Positions 1 through 8,118 of a stretch of 64,000 nucleotides of DNA are shown one piece after another. The stretch is from Verrucomicrobium sp. (GTDB lineage: Bacteria; Verrucomicrobiota; Verrucomicrobiia; Methylacidiphilales; UBA1321), in the NCBI GenBank assembly GCA_017849585.1, contig JAFIGT010000015.1, forward strand, positions 62,001 through 126,000. The letters run 5' to 3'. Position numbers and translations under genes: made by a program. Each line of letters starts with the position of its first letter. Positions within the stretch are counted from its first letter, which is position 1. Below the pieces are notes generated by a model that saw only the letters and a program-made list of their open reading frames with translations, searched no databases and was not told where the DNA came from.

Positions 1-712
1 CGGTGAGCATTTTCGCGTAGAGCGTGGATTGGCTGAGGCGCTCTTTGAAAATGCCGGTTTTGCTCAGAACCTCGTCCGGGATGATCGCGTTGTACATGCC
101 CATGCAGCCTTCGTCGAAGACGCCCATGAGGTACTTGTGGCGTTTCACTTCGCGGGCGAATTTCTGGCCCAGCTTTTTGATCGCGGCGGGGATGTCGAAT
201 TTCTTGTAGCGCTCGACGTGGTCGATCTTGTGCTTGATCTTGCCCTTCTTCAGCCACTGCCGCAGTCCGCAACGGAAGAAGTCATCGGTGAAGTCTTCGC
301 TCCAGAGTGTGCTGTAGTCCACGCCCGCCTTGGTCAGGGAGCCGTTGAGGTTGAGCATGCCGACGAGACCGGGCCAGGTGCCGCTCCAGTTCGCGACGGT
401 GAGGATCGGTCCCTTGTGGGTGATCAGACCGGGGAGAATATGCTGGCTGTATTGCCAGACCGATTCGGCAACGATGAGTGGGGCCTCCTCAGGAATGGTG
501 CGGAAGACTTCGAGCCCATGCTTCTGGCTGTCGATGAAGCCGTGCTGCTTTTCCCAGTCGTAACTATGGGCGCGCTGCAGCGTGTAGCCTTCGGCGGCCA
601 GGGCGGCAGCGAGCTTTTTTTCCATCGCGGCCTGTTCGGCTTCGCATTTCTGGTTGGCGCTGGCGCGGAGGTCGCCGTTGGCGATGAGGGAGATGATGGG
701 ATTCGTTTTCAT
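1..712 (-). CDS. L-fucose/arabinose isomerase-like protein (N-terminal 237 residues, runs off window)
   Basis: The reading frame opens with ATG at 712 on the minus strand (MKTNPIISLIANGD) and stays open to the window edge, so the C-terminal part is missing. Segments such as WQYSQHILPGLITHKGPI, LTVANWSGTWPGLVGMLN, LWSEDFTDDFF and MGVFDEGCMGMYNAIIPDE resemble proteins annotated as fucose isomerase in Verrucomicrobiota and Planctomycetes, which interconvert aldoses and ketoses such as L-fucose and L-fuculose in the cytoplasm. I see no signal peptide. The closeness to a rhamnosidase-like gene and rpiB fits deoxysugar or pentose use. The exact sugar is not determinable from the N-terminal part. 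It is divergent from rpiB, with a 157-base spacer. The family call is from memory of the motif pattern, so moderate confidence. Confidence 0.68.
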   Translation of the reverse strand, partial: MKTNPIISLIANGDLRASANQKCEAEQAAMEKKLAAALAAEGYTLQRAHSYDWEKQHGFIDSQKHGLEVFRTIPEEAPLIVAESVWQYSQHILPGLITHKGPILTVANWSGTWPGLVGMLNLNGSLTKAGVDYSTLWSEDFTDDFFRCGLRQWLKKGKIKHKIDHVERYKKFDIPAAIKKLGQKFAREVKRHKYLMGVFDEGCMGMYNAIIPDEVLSKTGIFKERLSQSTLYAKMLT

Positions 713-779
713 GCGGAGGGGGCTGGGGAAACGGGGAGGAGGGTGGGTGGAAAGCGGAAATCATTCCGGCAGCAGGGAT

Positions 780-836
780 AAAAGTCAAAACCCAAAAATT
801 CAAAACCGAATCCAGCGTCACGTTGGTTTGACTTTT
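780..836. repeat. Intergenic inverted repeat between the isomerase gene and rpiB
   Basis: Arms AAAAGTCAAAACC (780-792) and GGTTTGACTTTT (825-836) are complementary except for one extra A. Between them lie word-like repeats (TCAAAACC). The element sits in the spacer of two divergent genes, where a terminator is not expected, and resembles in style the other word-like spacer repeats at 15441, 43021, 43090 and 47441. It could also carry promoter elements for either gene; TTGACT at 828 is part of the right arm. Confidence 0.5.
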
Positions 837-869
837 CCGGTCCGCATGAACATCCTGCACGGGTTCATT

Positions 870-1301
870 ATGAAAATTGCCATTGGTTCCGATCACGCCG
901 GGTTCACTTACAAGGAAAAGATCATCGTCCTGCTCAAGGAGCTCGGGCACGAAGTGAAAGACTTCGGCACGCATAGCACCGACGCTTGCGATTACCCGGA
1001 CTTCATCCGGCCCACGGCGGAAGCGGTGGCCAAGGGCGAAGCGGAACGCGGCATCGTGCTGGGCGGTTCCGGCAACGGCGAAGCCATTGTGGCCAACAAG
1101 GTCAAGGGCGTGCGCTGTGCCTTGTGCTTCAGCCGCGACACGGCGATCTGGGGGCGTTCGCACAATAATGCTAATTGTCTCTCCATCGGTGAGCGAACTG
1201 TCACGGAGGAGCAAGCCTTGGAAATCGTGAAGCTTTTCCTGGAGACGCCCTTTGAAGGCGGTCGCCACGAACGACGCGTGCAGAAAATCGAAGCCGCGTG
1301 A
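870..1301 (+). CDS. rpiB: Ribose-5-phosphate isomerase B
   Basis: A protein of 143 residues that interconverts ribose 5-phosphate and ribulose 5-phosphate in the pentose phosphate pathway (LacAB/RpiB fold, cytoplasmic). It begins MKIAIGSDHAGFTYKE, the classic RpiB N-terminus, and has the phosphate-binding GGSGNGEAIVANKV loop and the SHNNANCLSIGERT segment. In E. coli-type RpiB the base is a Cys in this loop; here the loop reads GGSGNGE as in the mycobacterial type, where a Glu takes the role. An in-frame ATG at 846 would add eight residues, but the family starts at MKIAIGSDHAG, so 870 is preferred. No clear Shine-Dalgarno sequence precedes either start. Confidence 0.93.
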   Translation: MKIAIGSDHAGFTYKEKIIVLLKELGHEVKDFGTHSTDACDYPDFIRPTAEAVAKGEAERGIVLGGSGNGEAIVANKVKGVRCALCFSRDTAIWGRSHNNANCLSIGERTVTEEQALEIVKLFLETPFEGGRHERRVQKIEAA

Positions 1302-1351
1302 TGCTGAGCTTCCTTCCTTAATTAGCATTTAAGTGCGAGCGAAAGGCGACA

Positions 1352-1717
1352 ATGCCTCAACTTATTCCGGCTCCTACGATTATCGAAGCGGCGGGCAACA
1401 AGCCCAAGAGGATTGAAGAGTACATCGGTCGGGTCAATAGCCAGACTGACACGATCAGTATTGCTCGGATGAAGAGTCCCGGCGGTTGGGTGGAGCCGGG
1501 ACAGACGCCGGAATTTACCGAATACACAGTCGTACTCAAGGGAATGCTTCGCGTGACTACAAAGGCAGGCGTCCTCGATGTACGGGCTGGGCAGGCGGTC
1601 ATTACTCATCCGGGGGAATGGGTCAAGTACAGCACTCCGGAACCCGAGGGTGCGGAATACATTGCGGTTTGTCTGCCTGCGTTTTCGCCGACGTCGGTGC
1701 ATCGCGATGTTGAATAA
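1352..1717 (+). CDS. Small cupin-domain protein
   Basis: A protein of 121 residues forming a single cupin barrel. The first cupin motif is degenerate (GGWVEPGQTPEFTEYTVVLKG, where family members usually have G-x5-HxH-x3-E), and the second reads AGQAVITHPGEWVKY, with a histidine near the usual metal ligand. Cupins of this size are typically metal-binding enzymes or sugar-binding regulatory proteins; the sequence does not say which. There is no signal peptide. It lies 50 bases after rpiB on the same strand and 35 bases before an exported protease gene, so it may be co-transcribed with them. Substrate and role are unknown. Confidence 0.7.
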   Translation: MPQLIPAPTIIEAAGNKPKRIEEYIGRVNSQTDTISIARMKSPGGWVEPGQTPEFTEYTVVLKGMLRVTTKAGVLDVRAGQAVITHPGEWVKYSTPEPEGAEYIAVCLPAFSPTSVHRDVE

Positions 1718-1752
1718 GGATTAGCCTCGCGTTCGTTTCCCGGAGGCGCATC

Positions 1753-2739
1753 ATGGCTTCCGTCATGGGCGGGATCTCCTTACGTTGGCTCGGGATCGGT
1801 TGGGCCTTGGGCGGGCTCATCCTTGGGACAGTTTGTGGGAGGGCTGATGATCTACTGGAGTGGCTCAAGGCGGAGGGCTTCACCACCACCAAGGTCTACA
1901 AACGATTCAACGACGGCCGCGTTTCGGTGGTGGTCAAGATCAATGGCCACGAACTCAAACTCCTCGTCGACACGGGAGCCCCTTACACGCTCTTGAGTCG
2001 GCAAGCGGCGGAGCGGTGTGAAATTCCGGTCGAGCGCGATATCGGTTCGGCGCGCGGTACGAATGGCGTGGCGGACGAAAAAGCGGGTCTCGCGAAGATC
2101 GACAGCTTCACCATTGGCGGGGTGGAACTGACCGAATCGCCGGTCACGATTTCGACCTTTCATTATCCCTATTTATTCGGCAACGACTTCGACGGCTTGC
2201 TTGGGTTGATGACGATGAAGGTGAACAATGTGGTGTTGGGCTATGCGCCGCACTTTTTTGCGTTTAATCCCAAGCGCCCTGCGACGTACACGCTTTCCAA
2301 TCAACTGAGCAGTCAGGGATATGTGGAAACTGTCTTGCGTCTCGATCATGGTCATTACTTGTTGCCAATGGTGATCAATGGCGTCTCTGCCAACGCCATC
2401 TTCGACACTGGGGCGCAGAGTACGGTGGTGAGCCTCGATTTCGCCATGCGGGCGCGCATCGCCATGGGGCCGGAACGGCTTTATTCGAGCGGCATGGATG
2501 GGAAGGGGACTATGGGACGGACTCTGGTACCGACGCGGCTGTCGTTGGCGTCGCGGATCATTCCGGCCATGCCGATTGCGGCGGTGCAGATGGAGATCTT
2601 TCAGCAAAAGACGGCGACTTCGCTTGGTGCCCTGGATGGCTTGGTCGCGTTTGATCTGGTGGCGCGGTTGGGGCCAGTGCTGGACGTTGGTAATGACCGG
2701 CTCTATTTGCGCTTGCCGAAGGCACCTGACCGGCCTTGA
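1753..2739 (+). CDS. Exported retropepsin-like aspartic protease with two catalytic lobes
   Basis: A protein of 328 residues. An N-terminal hydrophobic stretch (about residues 10-28, WLGIGWALGGLILGTVCG, then RADD) looks like a signal peptide, so the protein is probably periplasmic. Two aspartic protease active-site motifs are visible: LLVDTGAPYTLLS near residue 73 and AIFDTGAQSTVVS near residue 218. Each lobe of a pepsin-like fold supplies one Asp, and having both in one chain implies an intramolecular dimer, in contrast to single-lobe retropepsins that pair as homodimers. A second in-frame ATG lies four codons in. The substrate is unknown. It is followed after 46 bases by the GH78-like gene on the same strand. 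Confidence 0.8.
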   Translation: MASVMGGISLRWLGIGWALGGLILGTVCGRADDLLEWLKAEGFTTTKVYKRFNDGRVSVVVKINGHELKLLVDTGAPYTLLSRQAAERCEIPVERDIGSARGTNGVADEKAGLAKIDSFTIGGVELTESPVTISTFHYPYLFGNDFDGLLGLMTMKVNNVVLGYAPHFFAFNPKRPATYTLSNQLSSQGYVETVLRLDHGHYLLPMVINGVSANAIFDTGAQSTVVSLDFAMRARIAMGPERLYSSGMDGKGTMGRTLVPTRLSLASRIIPAMPIAAVQMEIFQQKTATSLGALDGLVAFDLVARLGPVLDVGNDRLYLRLPKAPDRP

Positions 2740-2785
2740 GTAAGGTTGATTTTACTTAAGTTAAAAAATTCCCTTTTTTCACGCT

Positions 2786-5143
2786 ATGCGCGTTACCTTG
2801 ACCTCGCCTCCGTTTGAAAACGTCCCGTGTTACTCTGCTTCCGAGCCATGGAAAGCCACGAGCCAATGGCCCGCTTCGTGGGTGGTGCCGCCGGAGGAAT
2901 GGCGCAAGCCGTGGGTGGCGGCGTTCCGGTGTCAGTTCAGGACAGAGGTCCAGACTCGCGACCGGCTGCATGTGACGGCGGACGAACGGTACGAGCTTTA
3001 TCTCGATGGCGAATGGCTGGGCCGTGGCGCGCAGCGTGGCGATAAGAGCCAGTGGTTCTATGAATCGTATGCGGTTGATTTAAAGCCCGGCCAGCACACG
3101 CTCGTTGCATGCGTGTGGGCATTGGGTCCGCTGCAGCCTTGGGCACAAGTATCGATCCGGCCGGGCTTCTTCTGTTGTCCCGAGAAACCTGATCTTGTGG
3201 CGAAAGTGGCGACGGGTGTGGGGCCGTGGGAGCTTCTCCCCTTGCGCGATCGCACGTTTCGCGACATGGGACCGGCGGCAGGCACAGCCATCGGGTCAGG
3301 ACCGAGCGAAACGCTTGATGCGCGGGTGACGCCGTGGGGCTGGGAGCGTGGCGCGGGCGAGGGCTGGATCGCGGCGGGCAAAGGTGCGGGCGGGTATCAC
3401 GGATTTCAGATCCACTCGACCCGGCCCGAGCATTGGCTGAAGCCAGCGACATTGCCGCCGCAGCTCAATCGCCCATGGAAACGCTTTCGCCTTTTCCGCG
3501 CGGAATCGGACGCGATTGCCGCGAAGGCGTGGCTCGAATTTCTAAAGAAGGGAGTAGCGGTCACGATCCCGGCGAAGGCGAAGATAAAGCTGCTCATCGA
3601 TCTGGAGGATTACCTCTGCGCCTATCCCGAGTTGAAATGGAGCGGTGGCACGGGCAGTAAAATTTCGCTTGGTTGGGCCGAGGCGTTGCGCGATCCGGTG
3701 GGCGATGACAAGCGGCACGGCAACGTGGCGGCAGAGAGTCGCTTCCTGGGGCCGAGTGATGAAATCATCGTGGACGGCGGGGCGAATCGCTCGTGGCGTC
3801 CGCTCTGGTGGCGATGCGGGTGCTATGTGCAACTGGAGATCGAGACCGGCGCGGAAGCGCTCACGCTCGATGGAATTACTTTTTACGAGACCCGCTATCC
3901 GCTGCGGGTGGAGAGTCGTTGGCAGACGTCCGACCCGGAGCTGGAGCGAGTGCTCGCGATCAGCCGTCGGACGCTCGAAATGTGTTTGCACGAGACTTAC
4001 GTCGATTGCCCATACTATGAGCAATTGATGTATGTCGGCGACACACGACTGCAATGTTTGCTCACTTACGCGCTGACGACCGACACGCGCCCCCCGCGCA
4101 ACGCGCTCGCGCTGTACGATTCCTCACGCGTGAATCCCTCCGGCATCGTGGCCTGCGCGCATCCGAATAACGGCGGGCAATTGATCCCGCCGTTTGCGCT
4201 CTGGTGGGTGGCCATGGTGTACGACTTCGCCCGCTGGCGGGGACAACCTGATTTCATCCGCGAACGATTGCCCGGCGTCCGTGCTGTTCTGGACCTCTTT
4301 CATCAACACGTCGGCACGGACGGCGTGCTGCGCGGATTGGAGGGCTGGAATTTCTTCGATTGGACTTTCCAACCCGGCGGTGTCGCGGCAGGTGGTGAAC
4401 CCGGTGGCCGCAATGCGGGGTTGCAAGCGCATTGGGCCTTGGTGTTGGGCTATGTGGCCGAACTCGAAACGTATGCCGGGGAACTGGAGCTCGCCGCGTA
4501 TTTTCGTCGTTGGCAACGCGAGGCGCAGCAGGCATTGATGCGCACGTTCTGGGACGAGAAACGCGGGCTGTTGGCGGATGATGCGCCGCACACGAGCTAC
4601 TCCGAGCAGGTGCAATGTCTCGCCTTGCTCGCGGGCGTGTTTACCGCGAAACAACGGGCGCGCGTCTGGAAGGGAATGGAGACCCGTTCCGATCTCCTCC
4701 GCAGCAGTTGCTACTTCGCGCACTACTTCTTTGCAGCGAGTTTGGCCGCAGGCCGATCGGATCTTTTCTACGCGAGGCTCGCTTCGTGGCGACAAGGGGT
4801 GCAGGAGGGCTTTCGCACGACGCCGGAGACCTTTGGGCAGACCCGGTCCGATTGCCACGCCTGGAGCGCGCATCCCCTCTATCATTATCTGACCGGCGTG
4901 GTCGGCATCCAACCCGGCGGTCTCGGATTTAACACGGTGACCATCACCCCGCAACTCGGCGAACTGGAATCCGCCTCCGGTGAGCTGGCCCATCCGCTGG
5001 GACCGATCCGCGTGAACGTGTGGCAGGCGAAGGGCAAGCTCACCGCCGAGATCGAATTGCCCAAAGGACTGCGCGGCGTATTTCGTGCCGGCGGAAAGAC
5101 GAAACCCTTGCGCGCGGGGAAGCAGAAGATCAGCTCCAAATAA
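2786..5143 (+). CDS. GH78-like alpha-L-rhamnosidase
   Basis: A protein of 785 residues predicted to remove terminal alpha-L-rhamnose from oligosaccharides. The N-terminal half has beta-rich accessory domains (a carbohydrate-binding-like stretch around YELYLDGEWLGRG). An (alpha/alpha)6 catalytic domain follows. The rhamnosidase landmark, normally DCP(x)RDE...GD, is seen as DCPYYEQLMYVGD near residues 406-418; the usual arginine/acid residues are altered, so catalytic details may differ. The C-terminal signature SDCHAWSAHPLYHYLTGVVG and the following GGLGFNTVTITPQ sandwich are typical. No signal peptide is seen, so it is probably cytoplasmic, acting on imported sugars. The start has no obvious Shine-Dalgarno sequence. 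It could belong to an unclassified relative of GH78. Confidence 0.8.
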   Translation: MRVTLTSPPFENVPCYSASEPWKATSQWPASWVVPPEEWRKPWVAAFRCQFRTEVQTRDRLHVTADERYELYLDGEWLGRGAQRGDKSQWFYESYAVDLKPGQHTLVACVWALGPLQPWAQVSIRPGFFCCPEKPDLVAKVATGVGPWELLPLRDRTFRDMGPAAGTAIGSGPSETLDARVTPWGWERGAGEGWIAAGKGAGGYHGFQIHSTRPEHWLKPATLPPQLNRPWKRFRLFRAESDAIAAKAWLEFLKKGVAVTIPAKAKIKLLIDLEDYLCAYPELKWSGGTGSKISLGWAEALRDPVGDDKRHGNVAAESRFLGPSDEIIVDGGANRSWRPLWWRCGCYVQLEIETGAEALTLDGITFYETRYPLRVESRWQTSDPELERVLAISRRTLEMCLHETYVDCPYYEQLMYVGDTRLQCLLTYALTTDTRPPRNALALYDSSRVNPSGIVACAHPNNGGQLIPPFALWWVAMVYDFARWRGQPDFIRERLPGVRAVLDLFHQHVGTDGVLRGLEGWNFFDWTFQPGGVAAGGEPGGRNAGLQAHWALVLGYVAELETYAGELELAAYFRRWQREAQQALMRTFWDEKRGLLADDAPHTSYSEQVQCLALLAGVFTAKQRARVWKGMETRSDLLRSSCYFAHYFFAASLAAGRSDLFYARLASWRQGVQEGFRTTPETFGQTRSDCHAWSAHPLYHYLTGVVGIQPGGLGFNTVTITPQLGELESASGELAHPLGPIRVNVWQAKGKLTAEIELPKGLRGVFRAGGKTKPLRAGKQKISSK

Positions 5144-5305
5144 AACGACTGTTGCAGGGACCTTGCTGCAGGGCGATTCACCGAAGCGCCCTATAGAAAA
5201 CCTATGGTATTCGTGACGACTCTATCGGGAATCATTGCTAAGAGTCCCATCAGGGAATAGCTGTTCGTCGTTCTCGCCACGAATGGCAACAAATAGGAGC
5301 CAGCA

Positions 5306-5743
5306 TCACGCAGGCTGCTGCTTGATCTTCTCGACGAGATTCGGCTGGGAGGCGGGAAGCGCGAAAAGATCCTGCACTTTTTTGAAGAGCGTGGGCATTG
5401 GGAACGGCTTCGGCAGCGTTGCGTCGTAACCGGCCTGACGGGCTTCATGGAGCAGTTTTTCGTCGAAGAGTCCGCTGATCAGGATGTACTTCGCGGTGGG
5501 GAATTTCTCACCTAGCTTTGCACGCAAATCGATGCCGTTCATTCCGGGGAGATTGTAATCCACCACGAATACCACTTGGCCGGGACTGGAATTGGAGAGA
5601 CCTTTCAGTGCGGCTTCCGCATCCAGATAGCCGGTGACGTGAAAGTGCGGCTTAAGCCAGTCGCAGAGTAGATCGTTGGTCGTGGTGTTATCCTCCACGA
5701 TGATCACGTGCTTCGATTCGGTTGATTCAGCGGGGGAATTCAT
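5306..5743 (-). CDS. Stand-alone CheY-like response regulator receiver
   Basis: A protein of 145 residues consisting of one receiver domain and short tails, with no output domain. The acidic pocket is E17-D18, the phospho-acceptor is D62 (FVVDYNLPGMNG), the switch Ser is S90 (YILISG) and the conserved Lys is K112 (LPKPF). It would take a phosphoryl group from a sensor kinase and act through protein contacts. It is the second gene of a minus-strand pair, 53 bases after another single-domain receiver, and no histidine kinase is nearby. It faces the rhamnosidase-like gene tail to tail. Confidence 0.9.
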   Translation of the reverse strand: MNSPAESTESKHVIIVEDNTTTNDLLCDWLKPHFHVTGYLDAEAALKGLSNSSPGQVVFVVDYNLPGMNGIDLRAKLGEKFPTAKYILISGLFDEKLLHEARQAGYDATLPKPFPMPTLFKKVQDLFALPASQPNLVEKIKQQPA

Positions 5744-5796
5744 AGTACGTCGAATTCACGTTTTCCCCTGTAGCCCATCATCATTCTAGTGCCTTC

Positions 5797-6174
5797 TTAG
5801 GCGGTAATCAGGTTGAGGATGTTCTTCTCGAGGATGGTGAAGTCAAAAGGTTTCAGGATCAGGGCGTCGAAGCCGAGTTGATGGGCGTCTTGCGCCAGCT
5901 CAAGGCTCATTTCACCACTGATGCAGATGAACTTGCTCTGGGCATGCGTGGAGCGCAGCTGCTTGAAGAATTCGATGCCGTTCATGCCGGGCAGACGGTA
6001 ATCGATAATAAAGATGTCCACCTTGCCCAGTTGCGGCAAGGCTTCCAGAGCCAGTTCAGCGGCGTTGAAGGTGTGGACCTGATTTCGCGAGCCAAAGTAA
6101 TCGACCAGAGACTGGGAAATCAGCACATCATCTTCCACAATGACAATGCTCGTATCGGCTAGTTGTTGGGCCAT
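5797..6174 (-). CDS. Stand-alone CheY-like response regulator receiver
   Basis: A receiver-only protein of 125 residues if translation starts at the ATG at 6174 (MAQQLADTSIVIVEDD); an upstream in-frame ATG at 6213 would add MQPIHYPIIRKNQ, which lacks receiver character, so 6174 is preferred. Key residues are E14-D15-D16, phospho-acceptor D58 (FIIDYRLPGMNG), S86 and K108 (LILKPF). It shares the LPGMNGI block and overall plan with the receiver 53 bases downstream, consistent with duplication. It probably heads a two-gene transcript starting in the 330-base spacer shared with the tRNA-Thr/tuf operon. No partner kinase is present in the window. Confidence 0.88.
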   Translation of the reverse strand: MAQQLADTSIVIVEDDVLISQSLVDYFGSRNQVHTFNAAELALEALPQLGKVDIFIIDYRLPGMNGIEFFKQLRSTHAQSKFICISGEMSLELAQDAHQLGFDALILKPFDFTILEKNILNLITA

Positions 6175-6324
6175 CTGGTTTTTTCTTATAATGGGGTAAT
6201 GGATCGGCTGCAAGATAATATGAACGAAAGTGCGGAGTTTTCACGGGATCTAATAGTGGTCAGCCTTGAACTATTCTCTTTTCTAAAAAGAGAGACGAAA
6301 GAGCGAAAAAAAACTTAAAAATCA

Positions 6325-6353
6325 TTGACACGCCAAAACGCTCTCTCTAGTAC
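6325..6353 (+). promoter_or_regulatory. Candidate promoter upstream of tRNA-Thr/tuf
   Basis: A perfect -35 hexamer TTGACA (6325-6330) is followed after 17 bases by TAGTAC (6348-6353), only a 3 of 6 match to TATAAT. It is the best promoter-like signal in the 6214-6545 spacer on this strand. Transcription from about 6360 would run straight into the hairpin at 6368-6420 and then toward tRNA-Thr and tuf. Confidence 0.45.
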
Positions 6354-6367
6354 TGATAGCCCAAAGC

Positions 6368-6434
6368 GAGATCATACCTGAATTTGGACTCTTGCGAGTT
6401 TGACATTCAGGCGTGGTCTCTTTGCCTTTTTTTC
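6368..6434 (+). ncRNA. Long hairpin plus T-rich tract: candidate small RNA or leader attenuator
   Basis: Arms 6368-6383 and 6405-6420 pair at 15 of 16 positions (two G-T wobbles, one A-C mismatch), and inside them ACTC/GAGT (6388-6391, 6396-6399) close a TTGC tetraloop. A T-rich run (TTTGCCTTTTTTT, 6421-6433) follows directly, as in an intrinsic terminator reading rightward. With the TTGACA promoter just upstream this would give a short RNA of about 75 bases, or a conditional stop before tRNA-Thr and tuf. I see no convincing second promoter between the T-tract and the tRNA. The pairing is visible in the sequence; the function is inference. Confidence 0.5.
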
Positions 6435-6545
6435 AGGACAGAGACTTCAGGATGTATGAGGGAGTCTGGTTGAGAGAGAAAGGTGGGAAGAAGACGCCTG
6501 GGGAGACTCGCGCGATTCTGGCTTTGGACGATGGCCTATGGCTAA

Positions 6546-6618
<73 letters not shown>

Positions 6619-6746
6619 CGCCAGGGCAGGCGAGCCGTCCGTAAGGATGAGCGAGCCAGTAGGTACGAAACAAGGAGAGAGATACTTAAGACAACGATTG
6701 TCTCTGAAAACGGCAGAGTTTTCCGGGACGTGAACATGGAGTAGCA

Positions 6747-7931
6747 ATGGCAAAGGAATCATTTAATCGCAGTAAACCGCACGTCAATATCGGCACCATC
6801 GGTCACGTGGATCACGGGAAAACCACGCTCACCGCGGCGATCACCAGCATTCTTTCGAAAAAGGGTCTGGCTGAAGCTCGTGCCTATGATCAGATCGACA
6901 ATTCCCCTGAAGAAAAAGAACGTGGTATCACGATCAACACCACCCACGTTGAATATCAGACCGACAAGCGTCACTACGCTCACGTCGACTGTCCCGGACA
7001 CGCGGACTACATCAAGAACATGATCACGGGTGCGGCGCAGATGGACGGCGCTATCCTCGTGGTGAGTGCTGCTGATGGTCCGATGCCGCAAACCCGCGAG
7101 CACATTCTCTTGGCTCGTCAGGTCGGCGTTCCGGCTCTCGTGGTGTTCATGAACAAGACTGATATGGTCGACGACAAGGAACTCTTGGATCTCGTCGAAC
7201 TCGAAGTTCGCGAGCTCCTCACCCAGTACGAATTCCCTGGTGACAAGATTCCGATCGTCAAGGGTTCCGCCCTCAAGGCGCTCGAAGGCGACGCCGAATA
7301 CGAAAAGTCGATCATCGACCTGATGGACGCGGTGGACGCGTACATCCCGGTTCCTGAGCGTCCGAAGGATCAGCCCTTCCTGATGCCGGTGGAAGACGTG
7401 TTCAACATTGAAGGTCGCGGCACTGTTGTGACCGGCCGTGTCGAGCGTGGTGTTCTCAAGAAGATGGAAGAAGTTGAAATCGTTGGTATTCGCGACACCG
7501 TGAAGACCACCGTGACCGACATCGAAATGTTCCGCAAGCTTCTTGACTCCGCTGAAGCCGGTGACAACGTCGGCTTGCTCATGCGCGGCACCAAGAAGGA
7601 TGACGTCGAGCGTGGTCAGGTTATCGCCAAGCCCGGTTCGATCAAGCCCCACACGAAGTTCAAGGCTCAGGTCTACATCCTGAGCAAGGAAGAAGGCGGC
7701 CGTCATACTCCGTTCTTCAAGGGTTACCGTCCTCAGTTCTACTTCCGCACGACGGACGTGACTGGTGTGGTGACGTTGAAGGAAGGCGTTGAAATGGTTA
7801 TGCCCGGCGACAACGTCGAAATCGACGTCGAGCTGATCACTCCGATCGCCATGGAAAAGCAGATCCGTTTCGCCATCCGTGAAGGTGGCAAGACGGTCGG
7901 CGCCGGTCGCGTGACGGAAGTGCAGAGCTAG
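6747..7931 (+). CDS. tuf: Translation elongation factor Tu
   Basis: A GTPase of 394 residues that delivers aminoacyl-tRNA to the ribosome A site. Domain 1 shows the P-loop GHVDHGKT (about 19-26), the switch region [20 protein letters not shown] (about 81-88) and the guanine-specificity NKTDMVD. Domains 2 and 3 follow with [12 protein letters not shown] and the C-terminal [18 protein letters not shown]. The length matches the family. A GGAG lies just before the ATG. It is placed between two tRNA genes and upstream of secE-nusG-rplKAJL-rpoBC, the common bacterial order. Confidence 0.99.
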   Translation: MAKESFNRSKPHVNIGTIGHVDHGKTTLTAAITSILSKKGLAEARAYDQIDNSPEEKERGITINTTHVEYQTDKRHYAHVDCPGHADYIKNMITGAAQMDGAILVVSAADGPMPQTREHILLARQVGVPALVVFMNKTDMVDDKELLDLVELEVRELLTQYEFPGDKIPIVKGSALKALEGDAEYEKSIIDLMDAVDAYIPVPERPKDQPFLMPVEDVFNIEGRGTVVTGRVERGVLKKMEEVEIVGIRDTVKTTVTDIEMFRKLLDSAEAGDNVGLLMRGTKKDDVERGQVIAKPGSIKPHTKFKAQVYILSKEEGGRHTPFFKGYRPQFYFRTTDVTGVVTLKEGVEMVMPGDNVEIDVELITPIAMEKQIRFAIREGGKTVGAGRVTEVQS

Positions 7932-7960
7932 TTTAGATAGTAAAAAAGATAACGGAAACC

Positions 7961-8001
7961 GGAACCGGTGATACCTGCTCAGTCAGGAAATCGCCGGTTC
8001 C
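7961..8001 (+). terminator. Strong hairpin between tuf and tRNA-Trp (no T-tract)
   Basis: GGAACCGGTGAT (7961-7972) pairs with ATCGCCGGTTCC (7990-8001) with one wobble, and an inner CCTG/CAGG stem closes a CTCAGT loop. No T-run follows, so it is more likely an RNA-processing or mRNA-stability hairpin that separates the tuf message from tRNA-Trp than a complete terminator. Confidence 0.5.
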
Positions 8002-8023
8002 GGTCCGCAGTCTCAACCAACAA

Positions 8024-8096
8024 AGGGCAGTAGCTCAATTGGTAGAGTAGCGGTCTCCAAAACCGTCGGTTGTGGGTTCGAGTCCCTCCTGCCCTG
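8024..8096 (+). tRNA. tRNA-Trp (anticodon CCA)
   Basis: A 73-base cloverleaf. The acceptor arms AGGGCAG/CTGCCCT pair perfectly, the anticodon loop CTCCAAA carries CCA, and the T arm contains GGTTCGAGTCC. The 3' CCA end is not encoded. The position between tuf and secE is the standard bacterial arrangement. Confidence 0.97.
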
Positions 8097-8118
8097 GGTT
8101 GATAAGAAGAAGAAAGTG

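Noticed and set aside
29-781. Open frame of 250 codons on the plus strand at the window start
   Set aside because: It is opposite the isomerase-like gene, which has recognisable conserved segments; the plus-strand product has none.
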